Part shown: one piece after another, positions 34,235-42,152 of the stretch
Layout of the letters: every line of letters begins with the position of its first letter
Position numbering within the stretch: the first letter of the stretch is position 1
Origin: Chryseobacterium indologenes
GTDB lineage: Bacteria > Bacteroidota > Bacteroidia > Flavobacteriales > Weeksellaceae
Assembly (NCBI RefSeq): GCF_018362995.1
Contig: NZ_CP074372.1
Coordinates: 3,038,001 to 3,102,000, forward strand
DNA length: 64,000 nt
Reading direction: 5' to 3'
Position numbers and translations under genes: made by a program
The notes under the pieces: model-generated
What the model saw: the letters and a program-made list of their open reading frames with translations, nothing else
Databases searched by the model: none
Told to the model about the DNA's origin: nothing

Positions 34235-35497
34235 TTATTCTCCAAAAACTTCCTGTCCGGAATTTAAAGTATCTTTATTGTCATGCATAACAGTGTGCAG
34301 CTTCTCTTTCTGTAAAGGAAAATCTTCGAATAATCCTGATAATGCAAGAGCTGTATATACTTTGTTTGAATATTTGTTTCCAATCGCTACAATCGTAACT
34401 TTAGATTTTAAAAGGTGTGCAAATACCGCGTTGGAGCCATGCCACCATCCATTATGATACGTTAGTTTTTCACCGTTATCAAATATTTTCATTCTAAATC
34501 CTAACCCATAGTTATTCATTCCCATCTTTTCATTGCTATAAGGCGTAAATACCATCTGCATGAGTTCAGGTTTCAGGAAGTTTTTTGAAAACATTGCTTT
34601 TGAGAAATTATATAAATCTCTTGGCGTGGTGTAAACATTTTTATCTCCGTAAATAAGATCAAGTTTGTCTAAAGGATACAGTTTGCTGCCTCCATAATAG
34701 AAAGACTGTGACGCTGTGGGAATATCTTTTTCCTGGAAGATGTAGGTGTTATTCATTTTCAACGGAGTGAAAACCATTTCTTTCATCGCCTGCGGAAAAG
34801 GAGTTTTTGTTATTTTCTCTACCAATAAAGCCAATAAAGCAAAGTTGGTATTACAGTACATAAATCCTGTATCGGTATCTCTTGCCAGATCAGGTTTGTA
34901 TTTGATAATCATATCCAATACATCCTGGTTCGTAATAAACTGTTTGGAAAGTTCTGCCGGTGCAGGCTGTATTTTGGTAATAAAATATTCGTATTTCGGA
35001 AGACCGCTTCTTTGGTCCAGTAAAGTCTGAACGGTAACATCCGGATATGGAAATCCCGGAAAAAACTGGGTAAGATGATCTGTAAGTTTTATTTTTCCTG
35101 CCTCAATCAGTTTCATCATCGCCATCGCCGTTAATGTTTTTGAAACCGAAGCTACGTGCAATGGTGTATTTTTATCAATCGGCATCTGATTGCCTTCTCT
35201 TCCGAAGCCTCTGTAGTTTTCGTAAAGAATTTCATCTCCCTTAGCAACCAGAATTCCTCCGCTAAGGTTACCCTCTTCCCATATTTTTTTGTAATACTGA
35301 TCTATATAGCTTACCGTTGTTTGTCTGTTCAACAGCTGGCCATCACCTTTGACGAAAATACTTCCGAAGTCTACATTTCCATAGTTGGGTAGATTGGTCG
35401 TATTTTCAGCTGAAGCTTCTTTGGTTTCAGACTTTTTTTTACAGGAAAATAGTGATAAAAGAACAGTTAGGATAAGTACAAAATTACGCTTCGTCAT
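34235..35497 (-). CDS. Serine hydrolase lipoprotein (class C beta-lactamase/PBP4-like fold)
   Basis: A 420-residue lipoprotein with start ATG at 35497 and a lipobox LSLFSC (Cys19). Catalytic SxxK is Ser117-Val-Ser-Lys120, the YxN motif is Tyr214-Cys-Asn216, and a K-T-G-like box reads YHNGWWHG near residue 350. This set defines the beta-lactamase/transpeptidase-like serine hydrolases, which include penicillin-binding-like peptidases, esterases and class C beta-lactamases. Its variant HNG box makes a D-amino peptidase or esterase more likely than an efficient beta-lactamase. Operon with the downstream lipoprotein and haem genes. Confidence 0.88.
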   Translation of the reverse strand: MTKRNFVLILTVLLSLFSCKKKSETKEASAENTTNLPNYGNVDFGSIFVKGDGQLLNRQTTVSYIDQYYKKIWEEGNLSGGILVAKGDEILYENYRGFGREGNQMPIDKNTPLHVASVSKTLTAMAMMKLIEAGKIKLTDHLTQFFPGFPYPDVTVQTLLDQRSGLPKYEYFITKIQPAPAELSKQFITNQDVLDMIIKYKPDLARDTDTGFMYCNTNFALLALLVEKITKTPFPQAMKEMVFTPLKMNNTYIFQEKDIPTASQSFYYGGSKLYPLDKLDLIYGDKNVYTTPRDLYNFSKAMFSKNFLKPELMQMVFTPYSNEKMGMNNYGLGFRMKIFDNGEKLTYHNGWWHGSNAVFAHLLKSKVTIVAIGNKYSNKVYTALALSGLFEDFPLQKEKLHTVMHDNKDTLNSGQEVFGE

Positions 35498-35642
35498 GAG
35501 ATTCAAAATGAGCGGCAATTTAATAAAACTCAAAAATAAATAGTAAGCATGAGAGGGATATTATGAATTATTTAACATAAATGAGAGAAAAATTCGCGAA
35601 CAGGCAAAACAGCCAGAATTATCAGGAACGTAAATTTGTTTT

Positions 35643-35999
35643 CTAAATAGGGGGCCCTGACTGTCCTATAATCCTTCCTCCGAATGTGATAATACTATAA
35701 AGACTCAAAATTGCTGTACGGAGTTCATCCTGGTTACAATAGTAATGATCGATTGTCCCGTATTCTGTATATTCTGAAATATTAAATCCTTCTTCAATAT
35801 CATTATAATAGATGACTCTTCTTCCCATTAAACCTACTACCCAAAAGCCACCACCTTCTTGCCCGTAATCTTCTTCATACCATTTTTCAGGATCTATTTT
35901 GATTAGATCCCAGAAGTTTAAAAGATTACCATTTAACTCTTTTTCTGTTGAGAAAATCATTTCTAAGATTTCTTCAATTGTTATTGGTTTCCAAATCAT
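35643..35999 (-). CDS. Hypothetical protein, possible orphan immunity protein
   Basis: A 118-residue cytoplasmic protein, start ATG at 35999 (MIWKPITIEEILEMIFSTEK). The longer frame to 36053 adds a hydrophobic stretch that does not look like part of the fold. Recognisable features are an N-terminal helix, LLNFWDLIKI, a Gly-rich EGGGFWVVGL and an acidic IYYNDIEEGFNISEY. The style, acidic and Trp-rich with no signal peptide, is like many immunity proteins in Bacteroidetes, but I do not recognise the family and no toxin gene is adjacent. It is expressed, if at all, from its own promoter. Confidence 0.6.
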   Translation of the reverse strand: MIWKPITIEEILEMIFSTEKELNGNLLNFWDLIKIDPEKWYEEDYGQEGGGFWVVGLMGRRVIYYNDIEEGFNISEYTEYGTIDHYYCNQDELRTAILSLYSIITFGGRIIGQSGPPI

Positions 36000-36114
36000 G
36001 ATCACAGAGTTTATTACTTGTTTAAAAATCAATATAAAATTGAAAATATACAAAAAAGCGAATTTACTTTTTTTGTAAATCCGCCTTTAGCTTTTATTTT
36101 CTTCGTTTATTAGC

Positions 36115-37044
36115 TTAACAATGTGACGCTACAATTTTATCTACAATAAACTGGGCCAGTTTTTCTTGGCTCTGATGGGTCCATCCGGCAATATGTGGTG
36201 TTACAATTGCTTTTTCAGATTCAAGAAGATATTTTAAATCTTCATTTTCTGTTTCAATATGCTCGAAAGAAGACTTTTCGTATTCCAATACATCCAGACA
36301 AGTGCCCTTTACCTTTCCTGACTTCAATGCTTCTACTAAACTTTTAGTTTTCACATTCTTTCCTCTTGCCGTATTGACAAAATAGAAGTCGTTTTTCATT
36401 TCTGCAATGAACGTTTCATCAATAAGATAATGAGTTTCTGAAGTCAAAGGAATATGAAGGCTCAAAACCTCAGCAGACTGCTTCAGTTCTTCCAGTGATA
36501 CCTGTGTTGCATATTCATCCGAAAGACCAGGAAGGATATCATGGAAGATCACTTTACATCCGAATCCTGAAAGCCTTTTAGCGGTAGCTTTACCCATATT
36601 TCCATATCCGATAAGCCCTACTGTTTTTTCCAGCAATTCATCTCCTCTGTTCTCTTCTCGCTTCCATATCCCATTTTTCACTTCCTGAGAAGCAATAAAA
36701 AGTCTGTTCATAATCACAAGCAGCATTCCTACCACATGTTCTGCTACAGAATCCCTGTTTCCTTCAGGAGAATTGATCAGTTGGATTCCAAGTTTTTCAG
36801 CAACAGGAATATCTATATTTTCCATTCCGGCTCCTACTCTTGCAATAAACTTCAGGTTTTTTCCTTTCTCCAGAAAATTTTGGTCTAATGGAATACGGCT
36901 TCTGATGATAATCCCGTCATAATTTTCAATTTTATCACAAACCTCATCATAAGACGACGTAAAATCCTCTTCCAGTATAAAGTTTTTAGCAATCAACTGT
37001 TCTGTGATAAGAGGATGGTTTTTATCTAAAAGAAGTATTTTCAT
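36115..37044 (-). CDS. D-2-hydroxyacid dehydrogenase (phosphoglycerate dehydrogenase-like)
   Basis: A 309-residue NAD-dependent dehydrogenase. The Rossmann motif GLIGYGNMG is at 143-151; catalytic residues are Arg227 in NTARGKNV, a glutamate in the DVLEYE segment near 254, and His284 in TPHIAGWTH. The ending is short, without the ACT regulatory domain of E. coli SerA. It could be the 3-phosphoglycerate dehydrogenase of serine synthesis or another D-2-hydroxyacid enzyme; no serine gene is adjacent. Confidence 0.88.
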   Translation of the reverse strand: MKILLLDKNHPLITEQLIAKNFILEEDFTSSYDEVCDKIENYDGIIIRSRIPLDQNFLEKGKNLKFIARVGAGMENIDIPVAEKLGIQLINSPEGNRDSVAEHVVGMLLVIMNRLFIASQEVKNGIWKREENRGDELLEKTVGLIGYGNMGKATAKRLSGFGCKVIFHDILPGLSDEYATQVSLEELKQSAEVLSLHIPLTSETHYLIDETFIAEMKNDFYFVNTARGKNVKTKSLVEALKSGKVKGTCLDVLEYEKSSFEHIETENEDLKYLLESEKAIVTPHIAGWTHQSQEKLAQFIVDKIVASHC

Positions 37045-37132
37045 TTTTTATTTAATGGTTTTAGAGATAGGAACATATTCCTAAGATTACTGTTTTTATT
37101 CTACCGCAAAGTTCGCAAATTTCTGAAAAAAC

Positions 37133-37186
37133 AAATGCTTTTAAGCTCGCAAAGGCGTTAGCACTCAGCAAAGTTTAAAAGCATTT
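37133..37186 (-). terminator. Terminator after the thioesterase gene
   Basis: Arms AAATGCTTTTAA and TTAAAAGCATTT with a 30-base loop of CGCAAAG-type repeat sequence, downstream of the minus-strand thioesterase stop and followed by T-rich sequence. Confidence 0.65.
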
Positions 37187-37207
37187 TTATGGATAAAGTA
37201 TATAACT

Positions 37208-37750
37208 CTATTTTTTGTCTTTCTTAGATTCCTGCGGTTCCTGGAAGAGTTTTTTAAGTTCTACAGATTCCAAAGGTTTCATTCTTCCGGAAAGGATTAA
37301 TGAAAGTTCTTTTCTACGGAATGCAGCTGCAAATCTTTCTTTTTCTTCATCTGTTTCAGGAATCATTTCCGGAATAGGAATCGGGCGGTTGAATTCATCC
37401 ACTGCAACGAAAGTATAAATACCTGCATTGGTGTGAATTTTCTTCTGATTGATTGGGTCATCCAACCATACATCCACATAAACTTCCATAGAAGTAGAGA
37501 ACGCTCTGGAAACTTTAGATTCCAAAACCACTACTCCACCTTCCGGAATCGGGTGGTTGAAAGATACGTGGTTTACAGAAGCGGTTACAACTCTTCTCTC
37601 GCAGTGTCTTGCTGCAGAAATAGACGCACAACGATCCATTTTTGCTAACAATTCACCCCCAAAAAGATTTCTTAAAGAATTGGTTTCGTTCGGAAGAACG
37701 ATATTGGTCATAATGGTCAGAGATTCTGACGCTTTTTTTATTTTTGCCAT
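37208..37750 (-). CDS. Acyl-CoA thioesterase (hotdog fold)
   Basis: A 180-residue hotdog-fold thioesterase of the YciA/ACOT group. The helix motif NETNSLRNLFGGELLAKMDR with the catalytic Asn/Gly region, VVTASVNHVSFNHP and the tail with FVAVDEF fit the family; it hydrolyses acyl-CoA to acid and CoA. Its start lies inside the 3' end of the HU-CCDC81 gene (13-base overlap), so translation is coupled. Substrate range is not readable. Confidence 0.9.
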   Translation of the reverse strand: MAKIKKASESLTIMTNIVLPNETNSLRNLFGGELLAKMDRCASISAARHCERRVVTASVNHVSFNHPIPEGGVVVLESKVSRAFSTSMEVYVDVWLDDPINQKKIHTNAGIYTFVAVDEFNRPIPIPEMIPETDEEKERFAAAFRRKELSLILSGRMKPLESVELKKLFQEPQESKKDKK

Positions 37751-38490
37751 CTAGTCTTAGTGTTGTTTGGAACGGTCGGAGCTTGTTTTACAGCTTTTCC
37801 GACAGGTTTTGCTAATGAATCTTTTTTCAAAGAATCTGAAACGGTTGCTTTCGGGGTATGTACCATCACTTTAATGGTATCTTTTACAATTCTGTGGGTA
37901 GAGGTCTGTACAGAAACCTTATTGAAAGATTTCTTACCAAAAAGAAGTTCCTGCTGGGTAAAAGCAAGGTATAAAATCCCCAAAACCGGAATAATCAAAA
38001 GGAAAACCCAGAGAATCGTTTTTCTGAATTTGAAATCCTTTTCACGATTAACTGAAGGATCTACCTTTTCTCCGTTATTGATATCTGAAAATCTGATCTC
38101 TTCCAGTCCATAAAAGTCCGGACGTCCGGATTCTATTCTTTTTCCTCTGAAATGGGTATGTCCTTCTTCAATGAAAACTGTTCCAAGGTTTTGAATTTCA
38201 AGAACCTGCTCGGCCTGAAGTTTTTTCTTCCAAAAATCTGTCTGGATCTTAAGATCACTTCTTGAAGCTTCTAAGGACATCTGCTTCTGTCCTGCAATAA
38301 AAGCAGTAAGATCTTCAGCCTGTACCTCGTAGTCTATTGTAAATTCAATCTGACTGGCTGGAGGTAAGATGCTCCCGTTTTCGGAATTGATAATTGCCTT
38401 AGAATTTTTCAGTGAAAACACCCCAAAGCCTGGAACCGTGGCAGTTCCAAATTGTTTTAAGTATTCTAAAATGTATGCTGAAATATTCAT
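37738..38490 (-). CDS. CCDC81-like HU-domain membrane protein
   Basis: A 250-residue protein with an N-terminal pair of HU-like domains of the CCDC81/prokaryotic type (MNISAYILEYLKQFGTATVP, then GFGVFSLK, to about residue 135), one transmembrane helix (about 169-187, ILWVFLLIIPVLGILYLAF), and a basic Lys/Thr-rich tail. Related Bacteroidetes proteins often end in a SPOR domain that binds denuded peptidoglycan; none is clear here. A role in linking envelope and chromosome or division is only inferred. Its stop overlaps the thioesterase gene by 13 bases. Confidence 0.82.
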   Translation of the reverse strand: MNISAYILEYLKQFGTATVPGFGVFSLKNSKAIINSENGSILPPASQIEFTIDYEVQAEDLTAFIAGQKQMSLEASRSDLKIQTDFWKKKLQAEQVLEIQNLGTVFIEEGHTHFRGKRIESGRPDFYGLEEIRFSDINNGEKVDPSVNREKDFKFRKTILWVFLLIIPVLGILYLAFTQQELLFGKKSFNKVSVQTSTHRIVKDTIKVMVHTPKATVSDSLKKDSLAKPVGKAVKQAPTVPNNTKTRWQK

Positions 38491-38546
38491 TTGGCAGCAA
38501 ATTTATAACTTTTTCATGACTTTTTAAGATATTTAACCTATATAAA

Positions 38547-38570
38547 AAAAGACTGCCGAAACAGTCTTTT
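38547..38570. terminator. Intrinsic terminator between receptor and HU-like genes
   Basis: AAAAGACTG/CAGTCTTTT with loop CCGAAA, giving a T run on the plus strand and an equivalent run on the minus strand. It lies between the TonB receptor stop and the upstream end of the next gene on the same strand. Confidence 0.8.
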
Positions 38571-38693
38571 GATTATTCTTTATCAAAACTGGAATACAGC
38601 TATTTAAACTTCTTTTTTTAAGCTTAACAATTATAATGAAACGAGTAAAAGGGCAAATTTTCAAATTCACTTATTTGCTCTCCAACTTTCTCA

Positions 38694-40811
38694 TTACTGA
38701 ATCTTCCAGCTCACTCCAAACATAAAATTGGTTCCTGCCTGTGAAAAATAATAAGGCTGCCCTTCGTACACAGATCCGTTGTTGACATATTTCTTGTTGA
38801 ACAGGTTATTGACCAATAGTTTTAATGCAATTTCATTATTGGCAATTTTAAACTGATACTGGGCATTGAAATCGGTCAGGAAATAATCTTTAAGCTGCAG
38901 ATTGGCATCTTCCGTATTGTCGAGATATTGTTTCCCGACATACTGATTCATTAAAGCAAACTGAAAGTTTTTGGTAGGGTTGAATTTCAGACTTAGATTG
39001 GCAATCACATTCGGCGAGAATGAAATCTGTGTATTTCCTAGGCTTTTAGGAACATCGCCATTTTGGATATTAAAGTCCTGATTTCTACTCTGGCTTAAGG
39101 TCACATTTCCTGAAACCTCCCATTGTTTGGATAATTTTGCCAACGCACCAAGTTCCACTCCTCTTCTGTAGCTCTTCCCTGAATTGGTTCTGATGAATGC
39201 TCCTACATTGTTAAGTTCACCATTTAAAACCAATTGGTTGACATAATACATATAATACACATTCGCAGTAAATGATACGATCCCAAACTGTTTTTCAAAA
39301 CCCGCTTCAATATCATGAAGTTTTTCAGCTTTCACATCGTTATTTGCCATCAGATCATCTCTGTTCGGTTCACGGTGGGCATGAGCGTATGAAAGGAACA
39401 CTTTACCTCCTTCAATTCTATAATTTACACCAGCTTTTGGATTAAAAAACAACCAGTTTTTGCTTAAATCAGCACCTTCACCATCGCCAGCCATCAAGAT
39501 CTTAGTGTTGTAATTTATTTTTCTAAGCTGCAAATCACCAAAAAATTCAAAATTATCTACTATGAACAAAGCTTTTGCAAAACCGGATACTTCATTCTTT
39601 ATCGAACGGCTTCTGTAATACTCGCTTTCATCAATCTGAGGAAAAAATACACCTGTAACATTTCCGTAGTGTCTACCGTAATATTGATTGGCGACAACTC
39701 CCACGTTCAGGTCTAAGTTTTCAAACTTTCCGTAAAGCGTTGAAACAACTCCATAAAAATCATTGTTCAGCCATTTTTTTCTGATAAAATCTGAATATTT
39801 TACAGTTTGCCCTCCTTCAGTCAGATCAGGTAAATTGTATCTGGAAAAAGGGTCTCCCTGCTTGTAATTTTCGTAATATCCTTTTCCTTTGGTATAGTGA
39901 AAAGTAGTTTCAAGATTCCACCGGTCACTGAATTTCTGTTCCCAAAGCAATTGATAATGGTTCTGTCTGTAATTGTCTGTTTCGTTGTCATAGAAGCTTA
40001 CAATATTCTCCCAGCTGGCATCATAAATTGCACCTGAAACATTGAATTTAGGATCGGTTTCCCATGTTTTACGGTCAATCCCGTTCCATGCCTGGTAGGT
40101 TTTTTCTTTTCCACCGAAAGCCATTAACCGTAACTTGGTATTCCCTTCTTCAAATAAGGCCGTAAAATTATAAGAATGTAAATTTGAAGAAGCCCTGTCG
40201 ATATAACCGTCAGAATGAATATGAGTATATCTTCCCATTACAGAAAGGCGGTTTTTCCAGAACTTACCGGAACCTATCTCAGCTGAATATTTATAGGTAT
40301 TGAATGAGCCGTAGCTGTCATCTGTCTTAAAATAAAACTTTTCTTCAGGATCTTTAGAAATTACATTGATACTTGCCCCGAAAGCAGAAACACCATTATT
40401 GGAGGTTCCCACCCCTCTTTGAATAACAATCTGTGAAGCAGAACTTGTAAGGTCCGGAACATTGACAAAAAAAGTTCCCTGGCTCTCAGAATCATTATAT
40501 GGAACACCATTCATCATTACATTAATCCCGCTTCCTGAAACTCCACGAATTCTAAAACCGGTATATCCTACCCCATTTCCTGCATCTGAAGTAGAAATAA
40601 TGGAGGTTTGATTTTTTAAAAGAATAGGAAGATCCTGTCCTAAATTTTTCCCGTCTAAATCTTTCTGTACATTGATGATTTCCTTTGCAACTGGCAGTCT
40701 TTTGGTAAAGTTGACCGCCTCAATTTCTCTGACTTTCAGAGAATCCTTATTCTGAGCCTGCATAAAGGCTACTGAGCCTACGCTAAGCCCTAAAAAAAAT
40801 AATCCTTTCAT
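38694..40811 (-). CDS. TonB-dependent outer-membrane receptor, probable thiamine importer
   Basis: A 705-residue receptor; I take ATG at 40811 (MKGLFFLGLSVGSVAF, then MQAQ) as start. It has a signal peptide, a plug domain (EIEAVNFTKRLP, GVGYTGFRIRGVSGSGINVMMNGVPYNDS) and a beta-barrel ending in a C-terminal aromatic, FGVSWKIQ. Such receptors carry ligands across the outer membrane with TonB energy. A TPP riboswitch lies in its leader, and a thiamine synthesis operon is in the window, so thiamine or its phosphate or precursor is the likely cargo; this is inference from regulation. The leader promoter box is TAATTTTG. Confidence 0.9.
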   Translation of the reverse strand: MKGLFFLGLSVGSVAFMQAQNKDSLKVREIEAVNFTKRLPVAKEIINVQKDLDGKNLGQDLPILLKNQTSIISTSDAGNGVGYTGFRIRGVSGSGINVMMNGVPYNDSESQGTFFVNVPDLTSSASQIVIQRGVGTSNNGVSAFGASINVISKDPEEKFYFKTDDSYGSFNTYKYSAEIGSGKFWKNRLSVMGRYTHIHSDGYIDRASSNLHSYNFTALFEEGNTKLRLMAFGGKEKTYQAWNGIDRKTWETDPKFNVSGAIYDASWENIVSFYDNETDNYRQNHYQLLWEQKFSDRWNLETTFHYTKGKGYYENYKQGDPFSRYNLPDLTEGGQTVKYSDFIRKKWLNNDFYGVVSTLYGKFENLDLNVGVVANQYYGRHYGNVTGVFFPQIDESEYYRSRSIKNEVSGFAKALFIVDNFEFFGDLQLRKINYNTKILMAGDGEGADLSKNWLFFNPKAGVNYRIEGGKVFLSYAHAHREPNRDDLMANNDVKAEKLHDIEAGFEKQFGIVSFTANVYYMYYVNQLVLNGELNNVGAFIRTNSGKSYRRGVELGALAKLSKQWEVSGNVTLSQSRNQDFNIQNGDVPKSLGNTQISFSPNVIANLSLKFNPTKNFQFALMNQYVGKQYLDNTEDANLQLKDYFLTDFNAQYQFKIANNEIALKLLVNNLFNKKYVNNGSVYEGQPYYFSQAGTNFMFGVSWKIQ

Positions 40812-40882
40812 TCTATAAATCTTGACATTTAATGAATAAAAGGGGATCGATAAGATATTATACAATTCAGCGTTTTATGAAG

Positions 40883-40953
40883 ACGCATCCCTAAACAGCA
40901 TTATCTGTTCCAGGTTCATTGGGTATAATCTCAGCCTGTTAAAGCACCCCTTT
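40883..40953 (-). promoter_or_regulatory. TPP riboswitch (THI element)
   Basis: Reading the minus strand, the conserved blocks appear in order: GGGGTGC, AGGCTGAGATTATACCC, GAACCTGG, TAATGC, and TTTAGGGATG. These match the THI box, in particular CTGAGA (40934-40929) and ATACCC...GAACCTG. The element starts about five bases from a predicted transcription start and lies 72 bases before the receptor ATG. TPP binding should shut the receptor off. No terminator hairpin follows, so translational control is likely. Confidence 0.93.
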
Positions 40954-40963
40954 ATTTCAGCTG

Positions 40964-40971
40964 CAAAATTA
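40964..40971 (-). promoter_or_regulatory. Predicted promoter -7 box for the TPP-controlled receptor
   Basis: TAATTTTG on the minus strand matches TAnnTTTG and places the transcription start right at the 5' end of the riboswitch. Confidence 0.6.
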
Positions 40972-41089
40972 CAAAAAATATATCAATTGAGATTCGCGGT
41001 GTGAGGTGCGGGGTTTTGAGTAACGGGATAGAAAAAAGTAGAATGAAAAGTAGAAGTTATTGGATGAATCATTCATCATTTATAATTCT

Positions 41090-41869
41090 TTAGTAGGTTT
41101 TATTGTTTGAGTCAATATAATAGTAATTCGACCCATCTTTGGTCACTTCAAACATCTTACCCAGCTTCCAGCTGAAGTTTCTTTTAATATTAGCGTATTC
41201 AAAAGGAATAATGATCTTATTGTTAACATCAATCACTCCAAATTTATCATTATTGGAAGCAACAATCATAGGATTGGCCACATCATCTCCTTCCATAATA
41301 TACAGATACTGATATTGAGGATAAATCTGAAACTGCCTGTAATCTGCGGCATTCACAAATTTTGATTTTTCAATAATTCCGTAAAAGCCATTCATAGTAT
41401 ACGCCTGAAATAGCTGCTGTTTATATTCTTCGAAGATACATTTTCCAAAATCTGCTTCTTTGAACTGGTATACTCTTTTTCCGGACTGGTCTATCCTATA
41501 AGAGATCATATCTTTTTCTACTGTAGCATATTCTTTTGTTCCAAATTTTCTGACTTTTTCATTAGGAGAATTCAAAAGGTTGCAATCTTCATAAAAAAAT
41601 ACGGCAATGTGGTATTCAGGTTGAATAATGAATTTCCCGTTCTGGTTAACATACCCAAAATGATCTCCTTTTTTCTTAGGAATCAAAACCGGAAGATCTT
41701 TATTGATTACTACTAAATCAGGATTAGGTTTATTGGCTGCAGGCCCTTTCTTAACCGCAGTTTTCACACCTTTCTTCACCGTTATTTTCTTCACAGATTT
41801 AGTCTGTGAAAAAACAAAAACCGAAGTAAAAATGCATAAAACATTAAGGATATTTTTCATATTCGCCAT
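41090..41869 (-). CDS. Secreted WG-repeat protein
   Basis: A 259-residue protein with a signal peptide (cleavage after VFSQ, about residue 22) and a Lys-rich linker. At least two WG-type repeats are visible: FGYVNQNGKFIIQPEY (about 71-86) and FGVIDVNNKIIIPFEY (about 211-226), with a degenerate unit between. WG repeats form beta-structures of unknown binding role. It stands alone between the receptor and acnB. Start ATG at 41869; a second ATG three codons in is possible. Confidence 0.82.
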   Translation of the reverse strand: MANMKNILNVLCIFTSVFVFSQTKSVKKITVKKGVKTAVKKGPAANKPNPDLVVINKDLPVLIPKKKGDHFGYVNQNGKFIIQPEYHIAVFFYEDCNLLNSPNEKVRKFGTKEYATVEKDMISYRIDQSGKRVYQFKEADFGKCIFEEYKQQLFQAYTMNGFYGIIEKSKFVNAADYRQFQIYPQYQYLYIMEGDDVANPMIVASNNDKFGVIDVNNKIIIPFEYANIKRNFSWKLGKMFEVTKDGSNYYYIDSNNKTY

Positions 41870-41963
41870 ATGTCTACAAAAATATGACCAAAAATAGATA
41901 TTATAAAATTCATATTTATAAAGAATCTAAATAAATTCGTTTCTATAAAATATTAAAAATTCG

Positions 41964-41971
41964 TAATTTTG
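41964..41971 (+). promoter_or_regulatory. Predicted acnB promoter -7 box
   Basis: TAATTTTG matches TAnnTTTG. It implies a leader of about 170 bases before acnB that contains the small frame at 42060. Confidence 0.6.
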
Positions 41972-42059
41972 GGAACATTTTGAATTGTTTGATAATTTAA
42001 AAAACTTTTAAAAAAAAGTGTAGATTATGCTGACTTTATTCGGTTAATGTTGCATCAAA

Positions 42060-42152
42060 ATGCGAAAACTCAAAATGTCATTAACTGTATTTGTACAGAC
42101 CGGTAAAGAAGAAGCAGGCCTACCTTTAATGTTGAAAGACCTTCTATTATGA
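42060..42152 (+). CDS. Putative 30-residue leader peptide overlapping acnB
   Basis: A 30-codon frame (MRKLKMSLTVFVQTGKEEAG at its start, ending in LLL) whose TGA overlaps the acnB ATG as ATGA. It lies in the transcribed leader of acnB. Such overlaps usually mean translational coupling. No match to a known leader is recognised, and the frame could be chance. Confidence 0.4.
   Translation: MRKLKMSLTVFVQTGKEEAGLPLMLKDLLL

Noticed and set aside
34235..35497. Calling this gene a beta-lactamase resistance determinant
   Set aside because: Fold and SxxK/YxN are shared with many non-resistance serine hydrolases, and the third motif is altered.
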